From contig SIAJ01000030.1 of assembly GCA_009691845.1 (NCBI GenBank), positions 1-55,459 on the forward strand: a DNA stretch of 55,459 nt, given 5' to 3'. The DNA is from Gemmataceae bacterium. GTDB taxonomy: Bacteria > Planctomycetota > Planctomycetia > Gemmatales > Gemmataceae. The position numbers and the translations under genes are program-made. The notes beneath the pieces were generated by a model. The model did no database searches. It was not told the origin of the DNA and was given only the letters and a program-made list of their open reading frames with translations. Shown piece by piece: positions 1 to 8,166 of the stretch (the first letter of the stretch is position 1; every line of letters begins with the position of its first letter).

Positions 1-767
1 ATGAGCGTGCGGCACTCCGGCACGTCCCAGTCGTGCAGGATGTTCGAGAGCAGGACGACATCGGCTGCGGGCAGGGGATCGCGGAACATGTCGGCGGGCT
101 GAAGGGTCAAGCGATCGGCGACGCCATGAGCCGCAGCCATTTCTGCGGCGACCTTGAGCAAGAGCGAACCGGAGCCGCAGGTCGGGTCGTAGGCGGTGGT
201 GGACGCCTTGGCATTCTGCGGCGAGATGCCGATGACCTTGGCGATAATCTTGCTGACTTCGGATGGCGTGTAGAACTGCCCCTTGCTCTTGCCGCTCTCG
301 GTGGCGAAGTGCCGCATCAGGTATTCGTAAGCATCGCCGAGGATGTCGTCGTTCTCGGCGCGGTTCTTGGAGAAATCCAGCTCGGGCTTCTGGAAGATGC
401 CGACGAGGTTGGTGAGGCGGTCCACCATCGCCTGACCTTCGCCGAGCTTGTTCGGGTCGTTGAAGTCAGGAAAGTCGGTGCGGGCGAGGCGCGTGTTGGC
501 GTCGATGAGCGGCTGGATGACTTGGGTGTTGATCTTGTTGCCGATGTCCGCCTTGCCCTTGAGGGCGATCATGTCCTTGAAGCTCGCGCCTTTGGGAATC
601 TTCACCGCTGGCTTGAAGGCATCGCTCTCCCCGTATTTGTCAGAGACGTACTTGATGAAGAGCATGAACAGGACGTAGTCCTTGTACTGGCTGGCATCCA
701 TGCCGCCGCGCAGCTCATCGCACGAGGCCCAAAGGGATGAATAGAGATCGGATTTCTTAATCGCCAT
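1..767 (-). CDS. hsdM: Type I restriction-modification methyltransferase subunit HsdM, N-terminal part, chimeric end
   Basis: The gene starts at ATG 767 with GAGG six bases upstream and runs off the left edge after about 255 codons. Residues 1-165 match the HsdM N-terminal helical domain (SLWASCDELRGGMDASQYKD, then LFMLFIKYVSDKY). They are followed by GQFYTPSEVSKIIAKV and SAM motif I, DPTCGSGSLLLKV. An HsdM should then continue with a sequence like GQE-DN-T-ALARMNM. Here the same frame continues as GVADRLTLQPADMFRDPLP and then VVLLSNILHDWDVPECRTL, which is typical of Methyltransf_2-type O-methyltransferases. The switch lies at about 120-165. The HsdM part is certain. Whether the fusion is real or an assembly join cannot be settled here. 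No specificity or restriction subunit is visible. Confidence 0.8.
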   Translation of the reverse strand, partial: MAIKKSDLYSSLWASCDELRGGMDASQYKDYVLFMLFIKYVSDKYGESDAFKPAVKIPKGASFKDMIALKGKADIGNKINTQVIQPLIDANTRLARTDFPDFNDPNKLGEGQAMVDRLTNLVGIFQKPELDFSKNRAENDDILGDAYEYLMRHFATESGKSKGQFYTPSEVSKIIAKVIGISPQNAKASTTAYDPTCGSGSLLLKVAAEMAAAHGVADRLTLQPADMFRDPLPAADVVLLSNILHDWDVPECRTL

Positions 768-1141
768 CGGACCTCACAAATACGGGTTTCCGCACACGTT
801 CGGGTTTGCAACTCGTTCGAACGGGTCGCTTATTGGTGATGCCTGTTGCGGGAATGCGGAACAACTCGGGCCGCGGTCGTTGGCAGACATGGGAATTCGC
901 CCGATGCCGAAAACGCTTTTAGTACCTGAGTCGGAAGAAAGAGATTATCTGCCCACCCTCACACCAAGTCTACTGGCTTCGGAAGAATTCACGAGAGTTG
1001 CCGATTTGTGCAGTCGATTCGACTCGTCTGTTCACTGCAAGCCGCTAAGAAACGGAATGCCGCGAACAAACGGAACGCTATGCACCAAAACTGCGAGCTG
1101 TCCGACACAAATTCAATCCCAACGAGCCGGGCGAACGCAAC
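768..1141. other. Intergenic region upstream of hsdM
   Basis: About 370 bases lie between the hsdM start and the end of the metallopeptidase gene, both on the minus strand. Short open frames cross it but none has a recognisable product or a good ribosome binding site. It presumably carries the hsdM promoter. I see no repeat or RNA gene. Confidence 0.4.
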
Positions 1142-2260
1142 TCATTTTCGCTTTGGGCTTTTCCGAATCACACGCGGCTGCTTGGGAGGCATCAAAGTCG
1201 TCGCCATTCGTTCGATCAGTCCAGATGTCTTCGCAATGATGTCGAGTGAGACACCGAATGGAACATGACCATCATGGAGATGTCGTGACACATAGGCCGG
1301 GCTCGATCCATCCAGTCCAAGGTGTTTCGTCACGATCCAGGCGACTGATTCGGCCTCAATCTCGACAGCATTTCGTCCAAGATTCTCGCGTGCTGGCCAC
1401 CAGTAGTCTAGGTCCGAACCCAAGTGACCCAAGAGCACGTGTGCAAGTTCATGGCAGAGAACGCCGAAACGACTTGGATCGTCAAGTTGGTCATGCACCA
1501 CAATTCGTCGCTTCCAATCGCCCTTTACCTCTGAAACTGTCGCGAAACCAGAGTTCGTCGAAGACAGAGTCTTAAATTTGACATCGATGCGATAGCCGTT
1601 GGCATTCTGGATCAAGCGAGTGAGGCAACGAGTATCAAAATCGCCGCCGAACAGACTGAAGGATCGCAACTCTTGGGGTAATTCCGGACCTTCGGTCTGA
1701 TCGATGTCGTAAACGAGCATGACTGGATGCATCGGTGCCAGGATCAGCATCGGCCGCGCGTCTTCGATGAGTTTCCTTCCGAACCGTTCGTGCCAGTCGT
1801 GTTCTGTTGCATACATACTGCAAGATGGATTCTGTAAGCGGACCAGCATGTTGTTGAAGGGAGAGTAATCGCGAAAGCTCCCCATGAAATCGATCAGTTC
1901 TTGAAACGCTTTTGATGAGCCGTATTGACGACTTTGCCGAAGTAACAGGTCGATCGAGGAAATCCTCTCCTGTTGCGGAGAACCAGTATCGCGGAGAGCC
2001 TCGTCTAGATCGCCCGATTCCAGAAGAGACTTCAGGTAAGCGCGCGAAGCGCGAGTGAGGTCCGACGATTCGCTCAGCACCCTTATTGCGTTGCCGAGAT
2101 CCCATCGCGCCTTAATCCCAAGTTCTTCTTCAATCGTCTTGCAAAGTTCGAGAGCAGAAGGCTGTATGGGATCTTGCAAAATGCGATCGATGAGCTTCTC
2201 GATTTCTTTAGAAAGGTCGGGCCCATCGAAGAGACCTGGTTGATCGGTGGGCGTGCTCAT
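1142..2260 (-). CDS. ArdC-like / ImmA-IrrE-type zinc metallopeptidase
   Basis: A 372-residue protein starting at ATG 2260 behind AGGAG. Residues about 140-205 (FNNMLVRLQNP, then a conserved tryptophan, FGRKLIEDARPMLILAP) resemble the N-terminal domain of ArdC antirestriction proteins. Residues about 270-320 carry the zincin signature HELAHVLLGH followed by a downstream EIEAESVAWIV, the usual third zinc ligand region of ImmA/IrrE peptidases. Family knowledge: ImmA-type enzymes cleave XRE repressors of mobile elements, and ArdC proteins protect incoming DNA from restriction. The island also encodes an XRE regulator (3956-4189) and HsdM, which fits either role. The N-terminal 130 residues are unassigned. 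Substrate is inferred only. Confidence 0.75.
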   Translation of the reverse strand: MSTPTDQPGLFDGPDLSKEIEKLIDRILQDPIQPSALELCKTIEEELGIKARWDLGNAIRVLSESSDLTRASRAYLKSLLESGDLDEALRDTGSPQQERISSIDLLLRQSRQYGSSKAFQELIDFMGSFRDYSPFNNMLVRLQNPSCSMYATEHDWHERFGRKLIEDARPMLILAPMHPVMLVYDIDQTEGPELPQELRSFSLFGGDFDTRCLTRLIQNANGYRIDVKFKTLSSTNSGFATVSEVKGDWKRRIVVHDQLDDPSRFGVLCHELAHVLLGHLGSDLDYWWPARENLGRNAVEIEAESVAWIVTKHLGLDGSSPAYVSRHLHDGHVPFGVSLDIIAKTSGLIERMATTLMPPKQPRVIRKSPKRK

Positions 2261-2471
2261 GAGTTTCTCCTAATGAACTCGAAGCAAACGGCCGGGTAAC
2301 AGTCTGGCCTGTCTCTTCGCAATGGTCGTTTCACGCTGGGCCATCCGTTTCTGTGTTTTGTTGATGAATTGCAATTGAGGCGTGAGAGTCAAGCACACCC
2401 TACTCCTCGCGACGTTGAGAGCGGGGAAGCCCATCTTTCGGGTTCTGTACCAACGTCGCGTTGCAGGCCGG

Positions 2472-2750
2472 TCAATTTCCGAACAACTTCCGAAGCCTAC
2501 TGATGTGCTTTGGATAGGTCCGGAAAGTAAACCGTCCCCACGACCAAGTACCGTCTCGTTCATCATCCGGTAGATTTCGATTTGTCTTGGCCGCATCAAA
2601 GTCTGGCCCATTGTCTTGCACTTTCACCGCCCCAGCTTCCATCGCCGCGAAATGGCTATCCCTGTGGCTCAACCACCCAACCATTGACTTGTAAACCTGC
2701 CCATCTAAAAGCATCCACCGCGAATCTGATCCAAGCGCCAGCACCTCCAT
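2472..2750 (-). CDS. Small hypothetical protein of the membrane cassette
   Basis: A 92-residue frame on the minus strand starting 15 bases after the preceding gene ends. It has a mixed hydrophilic composition with several Trp residues (WLSHRDSHF, then GTWSWGRFTFRTYP) and no signal or membrane segment. I do not recognise a family. The ribosome binding site is weak, so translation may be coupled to the upstream gene. The region 2261-2471 downstream of it holds no convincing gene and probably carries the promoter of the metallopeptidase gene. Confidence 0.45.
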   Translation of the reverse strand: MEVLALGSDSRWMLLDGQVYKSMVGWLSHRDSHFAAMEAGAVKVQDNGPDFDAAKTNRNLPDDERDGTWSWGRFTFRTYPKHISRLRKLFGN

Positions 2751-2765
2751 TTCTGGGAACCCGTG

Positions 2766-3071
2766 TCATTTCAGGTGGTCGGCCAAGTCTTTGAAGTCCC
2801 ATTCTTTCGGATTTCGCGCGATCGACTTCGCGGCTTCCACGATGGGCTTGATTACGCTTGAAGGCGACGGCGGGCTTACGACCGGCCTTGGTTCGACTCG
2901 CTGGCGTGTCGCTGCTGACTTGGGAGAAGCCTTGGCAATCGCAGCCGGTTCCGTGGGTTGACTCGGCTTGCTTTGGCTGGCGGCGACAATGACTACACCT
3001 ACCACGATGACGATGAAAATGCCGCCGACTCCGGCGAATGCCAACAGACCGATGCGAGTTTGCTGCGTCAT
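2766..3071 (-). CDS. Small single-pass membrane protein with Ser/Pro-rich tail
   Basis: A 101-residue protein starting at ATG 3071, eight bases after AAGGAG, which lies over the end of the upstream gene. A short N-terminus is followed by one strongly hydrophobic helix (residues about 8-31, rich in Gly/Val/Ile). Then comes a Ser/Pro/Ala-rich linker and a short charged C-terminal segment. The layout is a type II anchor with a flexible outer or cytoplasmic domain. It sits in a tight minus-strand row with 3076-3792. No family is recognised. Confidence 0.6.
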   Translation of the reverse strand: MTQQTRIGLLAFAGVGGIFIVIVVGVVIVAASQSKPSQPTEPAAIAKASPKSAATRQRVEPRPVVSPPSPSSVIKPIVEAAKSIARNPKEWDFKDLADHLK

Positions 3072-3075
3072 CAAT

Positions 3076-3792
3076 TCACTCCTTAATGTGGGAAGTCAGG
3101 CCGCTCTCCGATTGGACGTGATCAAGGATCATCAATTTCTGCCAAATCTTGCTCGATAGGCCGGTCGCGAGCAACTCGAACTGATCAACTGCGGCAACGG
3201 CCTGAGAGTCGGGAAGATCCTGAACATACAACTGGCCGATTTTGCTCGTGATCGCCAGGAGTTCAGTGCAGAAATGCAAGTATCGCCCCATCGATTTCGC
3301 ATCCATAGGCTTCTCTGTTACTTCAGGTGGATTAGATGCGTCTCCTAGCCGATCGGGGTCTTTGACCAATTGATGCATGTCGATGAGGTGTGCGATTGCC
3401 CGCAATTCGTGAACGGCTTTCAGGGCACGTCTTCGCTTGGTCCGGTTCTCCAACGTGTACAGATAGATTGTCGTGGCTGTTAGAATCGCGGCACTTGCTT
3501 TTGCTTCAATGAGGAAGTGCCAAACCCGGTTCCAAAAGGGCAGATCGTCCGACTGGAACGACAAGTAGCCAATTACACCTACTACGGCAGATAGCGCAAT
3601 CGCAACGACGCCGGCTCGAATCCACTTGTCAGGCTGTCGAATCTTCGCCGACCGCTCGATCGCTTCCTGAGTGATTTGAACAACTTCCTGAGCCACTTTT
3701 CCTAACCCAGATTCTGGAAATCGGCTTTCAATCTGTGTCTGGATTCTTTGAGCCGTCTTCACGAACTTGTCTGCTCGCAATTGTCGAAGCAT
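3076..3792 (-). CDS. Two-pass membrane protein of unknown function
   Basis: I place the start at ATG 3792 because GGAG lies nine bases upstream. The open frame extends further back to 3966, but that extension overlaps the divergent regulator. The protein has about 238 residues: a helical N-terminal third, two membrane segments (about residues 60-80 and 90-115), then an Arg/Lys-rich helical cytoplasmic part with RTKRRRALKAVHELRAIAHL. The two-helix plus coiled-helical layout resembles SLATT-like effector proteins in outline only, and I cannot confirm that family. It is the first gene of a three-gene minus-strand cassette and stands divergent from an XRE regulator. Its role is unknown. Confidence 0.6.
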   Translation of the reverse strand: MLRQLRADKFVKTAQRIQTQIESRFPESGLGKVAQEVVQITQEAIERSAKIRQPDKWIRAGVVAIALSAVVGVIGYLSFQSDDLPFWNRVWHFLIEAKASAAILTATTIYLYTLENRTKRRRALKAVHELRAIAHLIDMHQLVKDPDRLGDASNPPEVTEKPMDAKSMGRYLHFCTELLAITSKIGQLYVQDLPDSQAVAAVDQFELLATGLSSKIWQKLMILDHVQSESGLTSHIKE

Positions 3793-3955
3793 TGAAAAAT
3801 CTCCGACGAACGAACCACAGGATCGAAGCTGAGAGTGAACCAGTATGGGAAAGAGTAAGGAAAACAAAGAAGAACACAACTGTGTGCCAAACACCTGTGT
3901 GTAGACGGAATGCACACAATCGAGTGCAGTGCTGCTTTGCAGAATCGAGGCAGCC

Positions 3956-4189
3956 GTGCGGTCCATACAGATTCGCTTTGGGGAGGTCTTGCGGAAGCGT
4001 CGCGAAGCCGCGGGGCTTTCACAGGAATCGCTCGCCGCAAATGCAGGGTTACACCGAAACTACGTCGGCCTGTTAGAACGCGGAAAGCGCGTTCCTTCGA
4101 TTCTCGTTGTGGAAAAGCTCTCAACCGCGCTCGGCACAACAATGTCCAGCCTCCTGCGAAGCGTCGAAAATGCACCACGCGAAAAGTAA
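3956..4189 (+). CDS. XRE-family helix-turn-helix regulator
   Basis: A compact DNA-binding protein, almost only an HTH_3 domain: FGEVLRKRREAAGLSQESLA, then HRNYVGLLERGKRVPS and a final helix ending LGTTMSSLLRSVE. I choose the GTG at 3956 because GAGG lies six bases before it. An in-frame ATG at 3929 adds nine residues without a better signal. It is divergent from the membrane cassette, so it probably regulates that cassette and itself, as Cro/CI-like repressors do. The ImmA-like peptidase in the same island is a plausible partner that would inactivate it. Both roles are inferred from family and position. Confidence 0.8.
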   Translation: MRSIQIRFGEVLRKRREAAGLSQESLAANAGLHRNYVGLLERGKRVPSILVVEKLSTALGTTMSSLLRSVENAPREK

Positions 4190-4660
4190 TGGCGTGTCGC
4201 ACGCGGTGGTCGGCATTTTCCAGTATCACTGAGAACTCCCGGATCTGTTGGGATGCGGTGGAGGTTCTTTCGGCACACCTGCCTTGCGACGTACAAACGC
4301 AGTGGCCCTTCGGCTCAGGTCATCTCGTGCGGCCTCGAAGCCTGAGTAGTAGAGAGTTATTCCAGGATTCAATTCGGGGAACGGTGTTGTAATCCAGGAT
4401 CACGCCAGCCGTCGCACCGAAAACGCAACTGGTAGAGACGACTGGAGAACCGAGCCAAAAAAAATGCCGGGAATGCTGCCAAGTGCCGCACCCCGAGCCG
4501 ATCGGCGGCATTGGTGGAAACTGAGACGCATTATCGGCCTCTGCATCCAAGAGCAGGGGGAGGAACGATGAGTATCCGATACCTATGGCATAGGTATGGC
4601 ATAGGTATCCGAAACTCGTCCCCAAACCCCTGCCCGTAGTCGCTGCTGTAGACTCGCGGA
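4190..4660. other. Intergenic region upstream of orphan terminase
   Basis: About 470 bases without a convincing gene on either strand. The only structure I see is the operator-like repeat near 4580-4608. The rest has the lower GC content of the island. Confidence 0.4.
4580..4608. promoter_or_regulatory. Tandem 11-bp repeat, operator- or iteron-like
   Basis: The unit ATGGCATAGGT occurs twice head to tail (4585-4595 and 4596-4606), about one helical turn apart. The first copy with its left flank also forms an imperfect palindrome (TACCTATGGCATAGGTA). It lies about 55 bases before the terminase small subunit start. A repressor or initiator binding site is the simplest reading. The binding protein is unknown, though the nearby XRE protein is a candidate. 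Confidence 0.45.
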
Positions 4661-5290
4661 ATGGACACCAAACACGAAACACCCGAATCGACAACCTCGA
4701 AGGATCTCACTCTGTTGCAAGAGCTATTCGTCCAGGAGTACCTGGTAGACTTAAACGCCACAAAGGCAGCACTCAGAGCAGGTTACAGCAAAGAATCTGC
4801 TAAATCCATTGGCTCGGAGAACCTGACAAAACCTGACATTCGACGGGCGATTGATGAGGCGATGGCGGAGCGTTCAACCCGGACTGGTATCACTGCCGAC
4901 CGAGTCCTGCGCGAGATCGCCATGATCGCCTTCTCCGACATTCGCGAGATCGAAATTACTCCGGAGGGCAAACTTCTCTCTTGTGGCCCCGAAACCCCTC
5001 GAGCAGTAGCAGGCTTTACGTTCGAGCGGACCGAAACCAAGGACGGTCCACGTGTCAGAAGTACCATTCGCCTGCACAATAAACTCCAGGCGTTGGTGGT
5101 CCTCATGCAGCACCTTGGACTCGTGATGCCTGATGTTCCACCCCTGGAAAACCTGCTGGCCCGATTGCCAGAGAAATCTGCTGTCATATTACGCAAGCTC
5201 ATAGTCAATCCGGATTTGATGCCTACTTCTCCACCCAAGCAGGAGCAGAGCGCCAACAGCCAACCAGCGAGCAAGAGTCCGAGCGAGTGA
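4661..5290 (+). CDS. Phage terminase small subunit (Terminase_2 type), orphan
   Basis: A 209-residue protein matching the Terminase_2 small-subunit family: LQELFVQEYLVDLNATKAAL, then RAGYSKESAKSIGSENL, then a run of helices (RAIDEAMAERSTRTGITADR). In phages this protein binds the packaging site and delivers DNA to the large subunit. No large subunit lies next to it. The only terminase large subunit in the window is at 20614-22017, with its own unrelated small subunit. The gene is the last of the island, about 570 bases before the tRNA scar. Orphan small terminases are typical of phage satellites that redirect packaging. Calling this island a satellite remnant is inference. Confidence 0.85.
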   Translation: MDTKHETPESTTSKDLTLLQELFVQEYLVDLNATKAALRAGYSKESAKSIGSENLTKPDIRRAIDEAMAERSTRTGITADRVLREIAMIAFSDIREIEITPEGKLLSCGPETPRAVAGFTFERTETKDGPRVRSTIRLHNKLQALVVLMQHLGLVMPDVPPLENLLARLPEKSAVILRKLIVNPDLMPTSPPKQEQSANSQPASKSPSE

Positions 5291-5858
5291 CCCTCACCGG
5301 CTTGGTCGACTCCGAGGGGTGCCGCACCGAGCCGTCCTGCCCCCATCATCGATCGGACCAAACAATCCAGCGAATCAGTAAGGCTTCCTTAAGGCTTGTC
5401 GTTACAGAAAAACTCTTCAGGGAGCGACTTGGTCCAAATGTCCTTGAGACGTTTCTTCCCACTTCCCTTCCTTCCCGAAGCCTCGACCGGCACATATCGA
5501 ACCAACTCAAAGTAGTTTTAGATTGACGATCACGACGACAGAAGTGAGGAAGTTGAGGAAACTCTTCATCCCTTGACACTTTCGCCACCATAGCACTTAT
5601 CGCAATCCAAGCTCCCACCAAAGCGGCCCGAGGCAAATAGCGGCATTCAAACCTTAGTAGCATTTTCATTTTGCGGAAGGTTCCGCATTTCGAGGCGCGA
5701 GATCGCTTCTGGGCCGACCGGCATTCTGCGGAAGTTCCGTCTTGATAGGTAATTACAACATTTGATTGGAAAGGCTCCGCAACACTGCTTGCGAAAGCCG
5801 ACATTTCGCGTAAGATGTGTGTTGTTAACGGGTTTCAGTTCCAACGATTCTCTTCCAA
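5291..5858. other. Non-coding end of the island
   Basis: Open frames here are short and do not resemble proteins. Small palindromes built on TGCGGAA/TTCCGCA occur near 5668-5690 and 5728-5742. I find no integrase or other gene between the terminase and the tRNA fragment. Confidence 0.4.
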
Positions 5859-5906
5859 GCGTGCCTTACACGCGAATGGTCACAGGTTCGAGTCCTGTAG
5901 CGCCCA
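5859..5906 (+). pseudogene. 3' half of a tRNA-Val(TAC)-like gene, probable attachment-site scar
   Basis: The sequence has an anticodon loop CTTACAC (TAC anticodon, U33 and purine 37 in place). It also has a perfect T-arm (ACAGG-TTCGAGT-CCTGT) and the 3' acceptor strand AGCGCCC followed by A. The matching 5' acceptor GGGCGCT and a D-arm are missing at the expected distance (about 5832), and the anticodon stem pairs poorly at its outer end. Such 3' halves are left when an element integrates into a tRNA gene and duplicates its 3' end. It sits exactly between accessory genes (left) and ordinary chromosome (right). Confidence 0.65.
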
Positions 5907-5919
5907 TTGGAACACGTGG

Positions 5920-8040
5920 TTAGCCGAGTGCAGTTCCGTTGACTCGCGTGATGTCAGGCGGTGTGGCCAACAACGCCTCCACGCCCACCTCGGCAAGCCG
6001 CTTGAGCAGTTCGGCAACATCCTCTTCCGCCACGGCGACGGCATTGGGGCCCAGGCGATCTTGAAGCAGATCCGCCGTCGGCGGCCATTGGCATACGCCG
6101 TCCGCCACAATGCTATTGGGCAACGAAAGCACCAACATCCTTCGGATTTCGCAGGGGACGTTCGTTCCGCTTGCAAACAGCAGCCTTGCACTGGCGGAGA
6201 GCGGTTCGCCCGATCGGCTCGTGCTCCACAGATCCAGGTCAGCCAGCGTCATGCCTTGCTCGCGAACGGTTTTCGCCGTGCCGGGCGTGATGCGAAATCG
6301 TCGCTCCGTTGCTACGCCGCTCAACGGCTCCGCTATTCGGGCCAATTCTGCTTCCAGCAACAAATCCGCGGCGGCTACCTCCACGGTGAACGTCACGCCA
6401 TCCGGAGTAAACGTCACGCATTTCTGCGGCTTCGCCTCGTAATCGCGGTTGCCGAGCAAGCGAAAGTGCTTGTAGTCCACCTCGCCATCGACGAGGCCGA
6501 TGCGGTCGGTCACCTTGTGTGCAACCAGGCCGCGTCCGACCGCAACTTCGAGTTCCTCGGAAGTTCCGAACTCCAGAAGCGTGGCAGCCGTGTACACGCT
6601 AATGCGTTCGCGTTTCCCGGCCCAACGGCGAATCAGATCGAGCACATTGGCCGGCACCGGGTGGCCGCTATTCTGCTGCAACAGACTCACGATGTCCGAG
6701 AGCATCAACCCCGCTTCAAGCCCGCGATAGACACTTTCGGCTGAAAGGCTGAGCGTGCAGGCGGGGCCAATCATCTTCCAGTCTGCAACGCGCGAGAGCT
6801 TGTCAATCAGCCCGGGAGTGAGGCCCTGCCGATACGCGATAATGTCCCCATTCGGCTGGACGACGAGACAGCGAGTGACCGGATTGGTGATTTCAGGGAC
6901 CGGGCCGCCGCCAAAGATATTCCTGCCGATGGCAGTCAGCCGCACCCACCAGCCCTCGCCATCCTGGGCGGCCTCGACGAATCGCAACGACACGGCCCAG
7001 CCGAGCAACATCGCTTCCAGCCAGGCTTCCGCCTCCTCGGCGTTCTTCACGGTCGAGGACCACGAAGGATGCTTCGCGAACAGTTCGCCGGCCAGGTCAG
7101 ACGGATGCGTCCAGACTTCGTCCGGCTGAGCGGCCAGCAACAACAGGCACGGCAAGGCGACGGTCGCGAAGGGCTCGCCGGTTTCGAGTAGGTAGTAGCC
7201 GCGAATCGGATCCCAGTGCGAAATGCCCGGCAACGCGGACCAAAGCTCCGCCAGGTTGGTCAGCAGGCCGCCATCCCACGAGGCAGAAAACGTGCCGGCA
7301 CGAAGTTCGCCTTCCTCCGCAACGTACAGTCCCGACGACATGCCCATGCTCATGGCCAGCACGCCCGCATCGGGAATCTCAACAAGCTGGTCGGCCACTG
7401 GAGCGGCCAAAAGCGGATCTTCCTCCAGACGCATTTGATCGCGTTTGAAGAGGGCGTTCGCCTGCGTCAGTCGAATCGGATCGGATCGCAATCGCTGCCA
7501 AAGCACCCCGAGCCGCAGCGGCCATTCGAGGCCATCGCTCATGTGGATCGTCTTCGGATCAAATTTCTTGCTGGCGAGTTGAACAAGGCTGGTGCCTTCG
7601 CGCGTGGCCCGCTCGGCAACGATCGGCGGGAAGGTCAATCGAGCGGTCGTTGGGCTGGCTCCCAGCCAGCCTTCCCAATCGCGAAGCGACTTCACGGCTT
7701 CCGGAAGAACGGGAAAGGCCATCCCGGCATCGAGGAGCGCAAGCAGCGGAGCCAGTCCTTCGGAATACCCCATCGAGGCCAGCAGTTCGAGCAAGCAACC
7801 GACCGGCCACTCCCATCGGCGCGTCAGGCCGACCACCGCCAATAGGTTTCGACACGAAGGCGGAAGGTCCTTCAGCCGCCGATCGATGACGGGCGGATTG
7901 CCAAGCGTCTCCACGGTACGAGCGATCAATTCCTCGACCGGCCATTGATTGCGTGGCTTGAACAGTCGAGAAGCCACGGCCCGCAACAATGATTCGTCGT
8001 AGCGGAAGAGCACGGCCTGAAGTACAGAATCTGAATCCAT
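5920..8040 (-). CDS. Helicase-associated (XPB/Ssl2-like, Helicase_C_3) domain protein
   Basis: A 706-residue cytoplasmic protein. The last third (from about residue 390) contains LVVQPNGDIIAYRQGLTPGL, then a helical segment ending VYTAATLLEFGTSEELEVAV, as in the helicase C-terminal domain-3 family of actinobacterial and other XPB-associated proteins. No Walker A or DEAD box is present, so it is not itself a helicase. The N-terminal two thirds are helical repeats without an assigned family. It is monocistronic and ends only 14 bases from the tRNA scar, so it is probably the first native chromosomal gene after the island. A role in DNA repair or transcription-coupled processes is suggested only by the domain. 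Confidence 0.65.
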   Translation of the reverse strand: MDSDSVLQAVLFRYDESLLRAVASRLFKPRNQWPVEELIARTVETLGNPPVIDRRLKDLPPSCRNLLAVVGLTRRWEWPVGCLLELLASMGYSEGLAPLLALLDAGMAFPVLPEAVKSLRDWEGWLGASPTTARLTFPPIVAERATREGTSLVQLASKKFDPKTIHMSDGLEWPLRLGVLWQRLRSDPIRLTQANALFKRDQMRLEEDPLLAAPVADQLVEIPDAGVLAMSMGMSSGLYVAEEGELRAGTFSASWDGGLLTNLAELWSALPGISHWDPIRGYYLLETGEPFATVALPCLLLLAAQPDEVWTHPSDLAGELFAKHPSWSSTVKNAEEAEAWLEAMLLGWAVSLRFVEAAQDGEGWWVRLTAIGRNIFGGGPVPEITNPVTRCLVVQPNGDIIAYRQGLTPGLIDKLSRVADWKMIGPACTLSLSAESVYRGLEAGLMLSDIVSLLQQNSGHPVPANVLDLIRRWAGKRERISVYTAATLLEFGTSEELEVAVGRGLVAHKVTDRIGLVDGEVDYKHFRLLGNRDYEAKPQKCVTFTPDGVTFTVEVAAADLLLEAELARIAEPLSGVATERRFRITPGTAKTVREQGMTLADLDLWSTSRSGEPLSASARLLFASGTNVPCEIRRMLVLSLPNSIVADGVCQWPPTADLLQDRLGPNAVAVAEEDVAELLKRLAEVGVEALLATPPDITRVNGTALG

Positions 8041-8134
8041 TCTGAATAGGGTACGGATCGCGTAGCGAGATGCTTGCTCTTCTCAGCAGGATGGACAACT
8101 AAACGAAATGGCTAGGAGAAGTGCGAAACGGTTG

Positions 8135-8159
8135 CCCCCTCCCCGAAACGGAGAGGGGG
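8135..8159. repeat. Palindrome of the CCCCCTCTCCG family
   Basis: An 11-bp stem with one mismatch and an AAA loop, just after the stop of the DUF1501 gene on the minus strand. The same G/C block recurs at 24220, 37956, 39834 and 41284. It could act as a weak terminator, although there is no T run. Confidence 0.6.
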
Positions 8160-8166
8160 AGAAAAA

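Noticed and set aside
2270..2611. A 113-codon minus-strand gene
   Set aside because: It overlaps 2472-2750 in another frame, has no start signal and a composition unlike a protein.
1..5858. A complete prophage or satellite
   Set aside because: No integrase, replication, head or lysis gene is present, only one terminase small subunit and regulators. It is called a remnant or partial island.
5832..5906. A complete tRNA-Val gene
   Set aside because: The 5' acceptor strand and D-arm are missing and the outer anticodon stem does not pair, so only the 3' half is supported.
5815..8040. Long plus-strand frames opposite the helicase-associated gene
   Set aside because: They lack start signals and domain patterns, while the minus-strand frame is a recognisable 706-residue protein.
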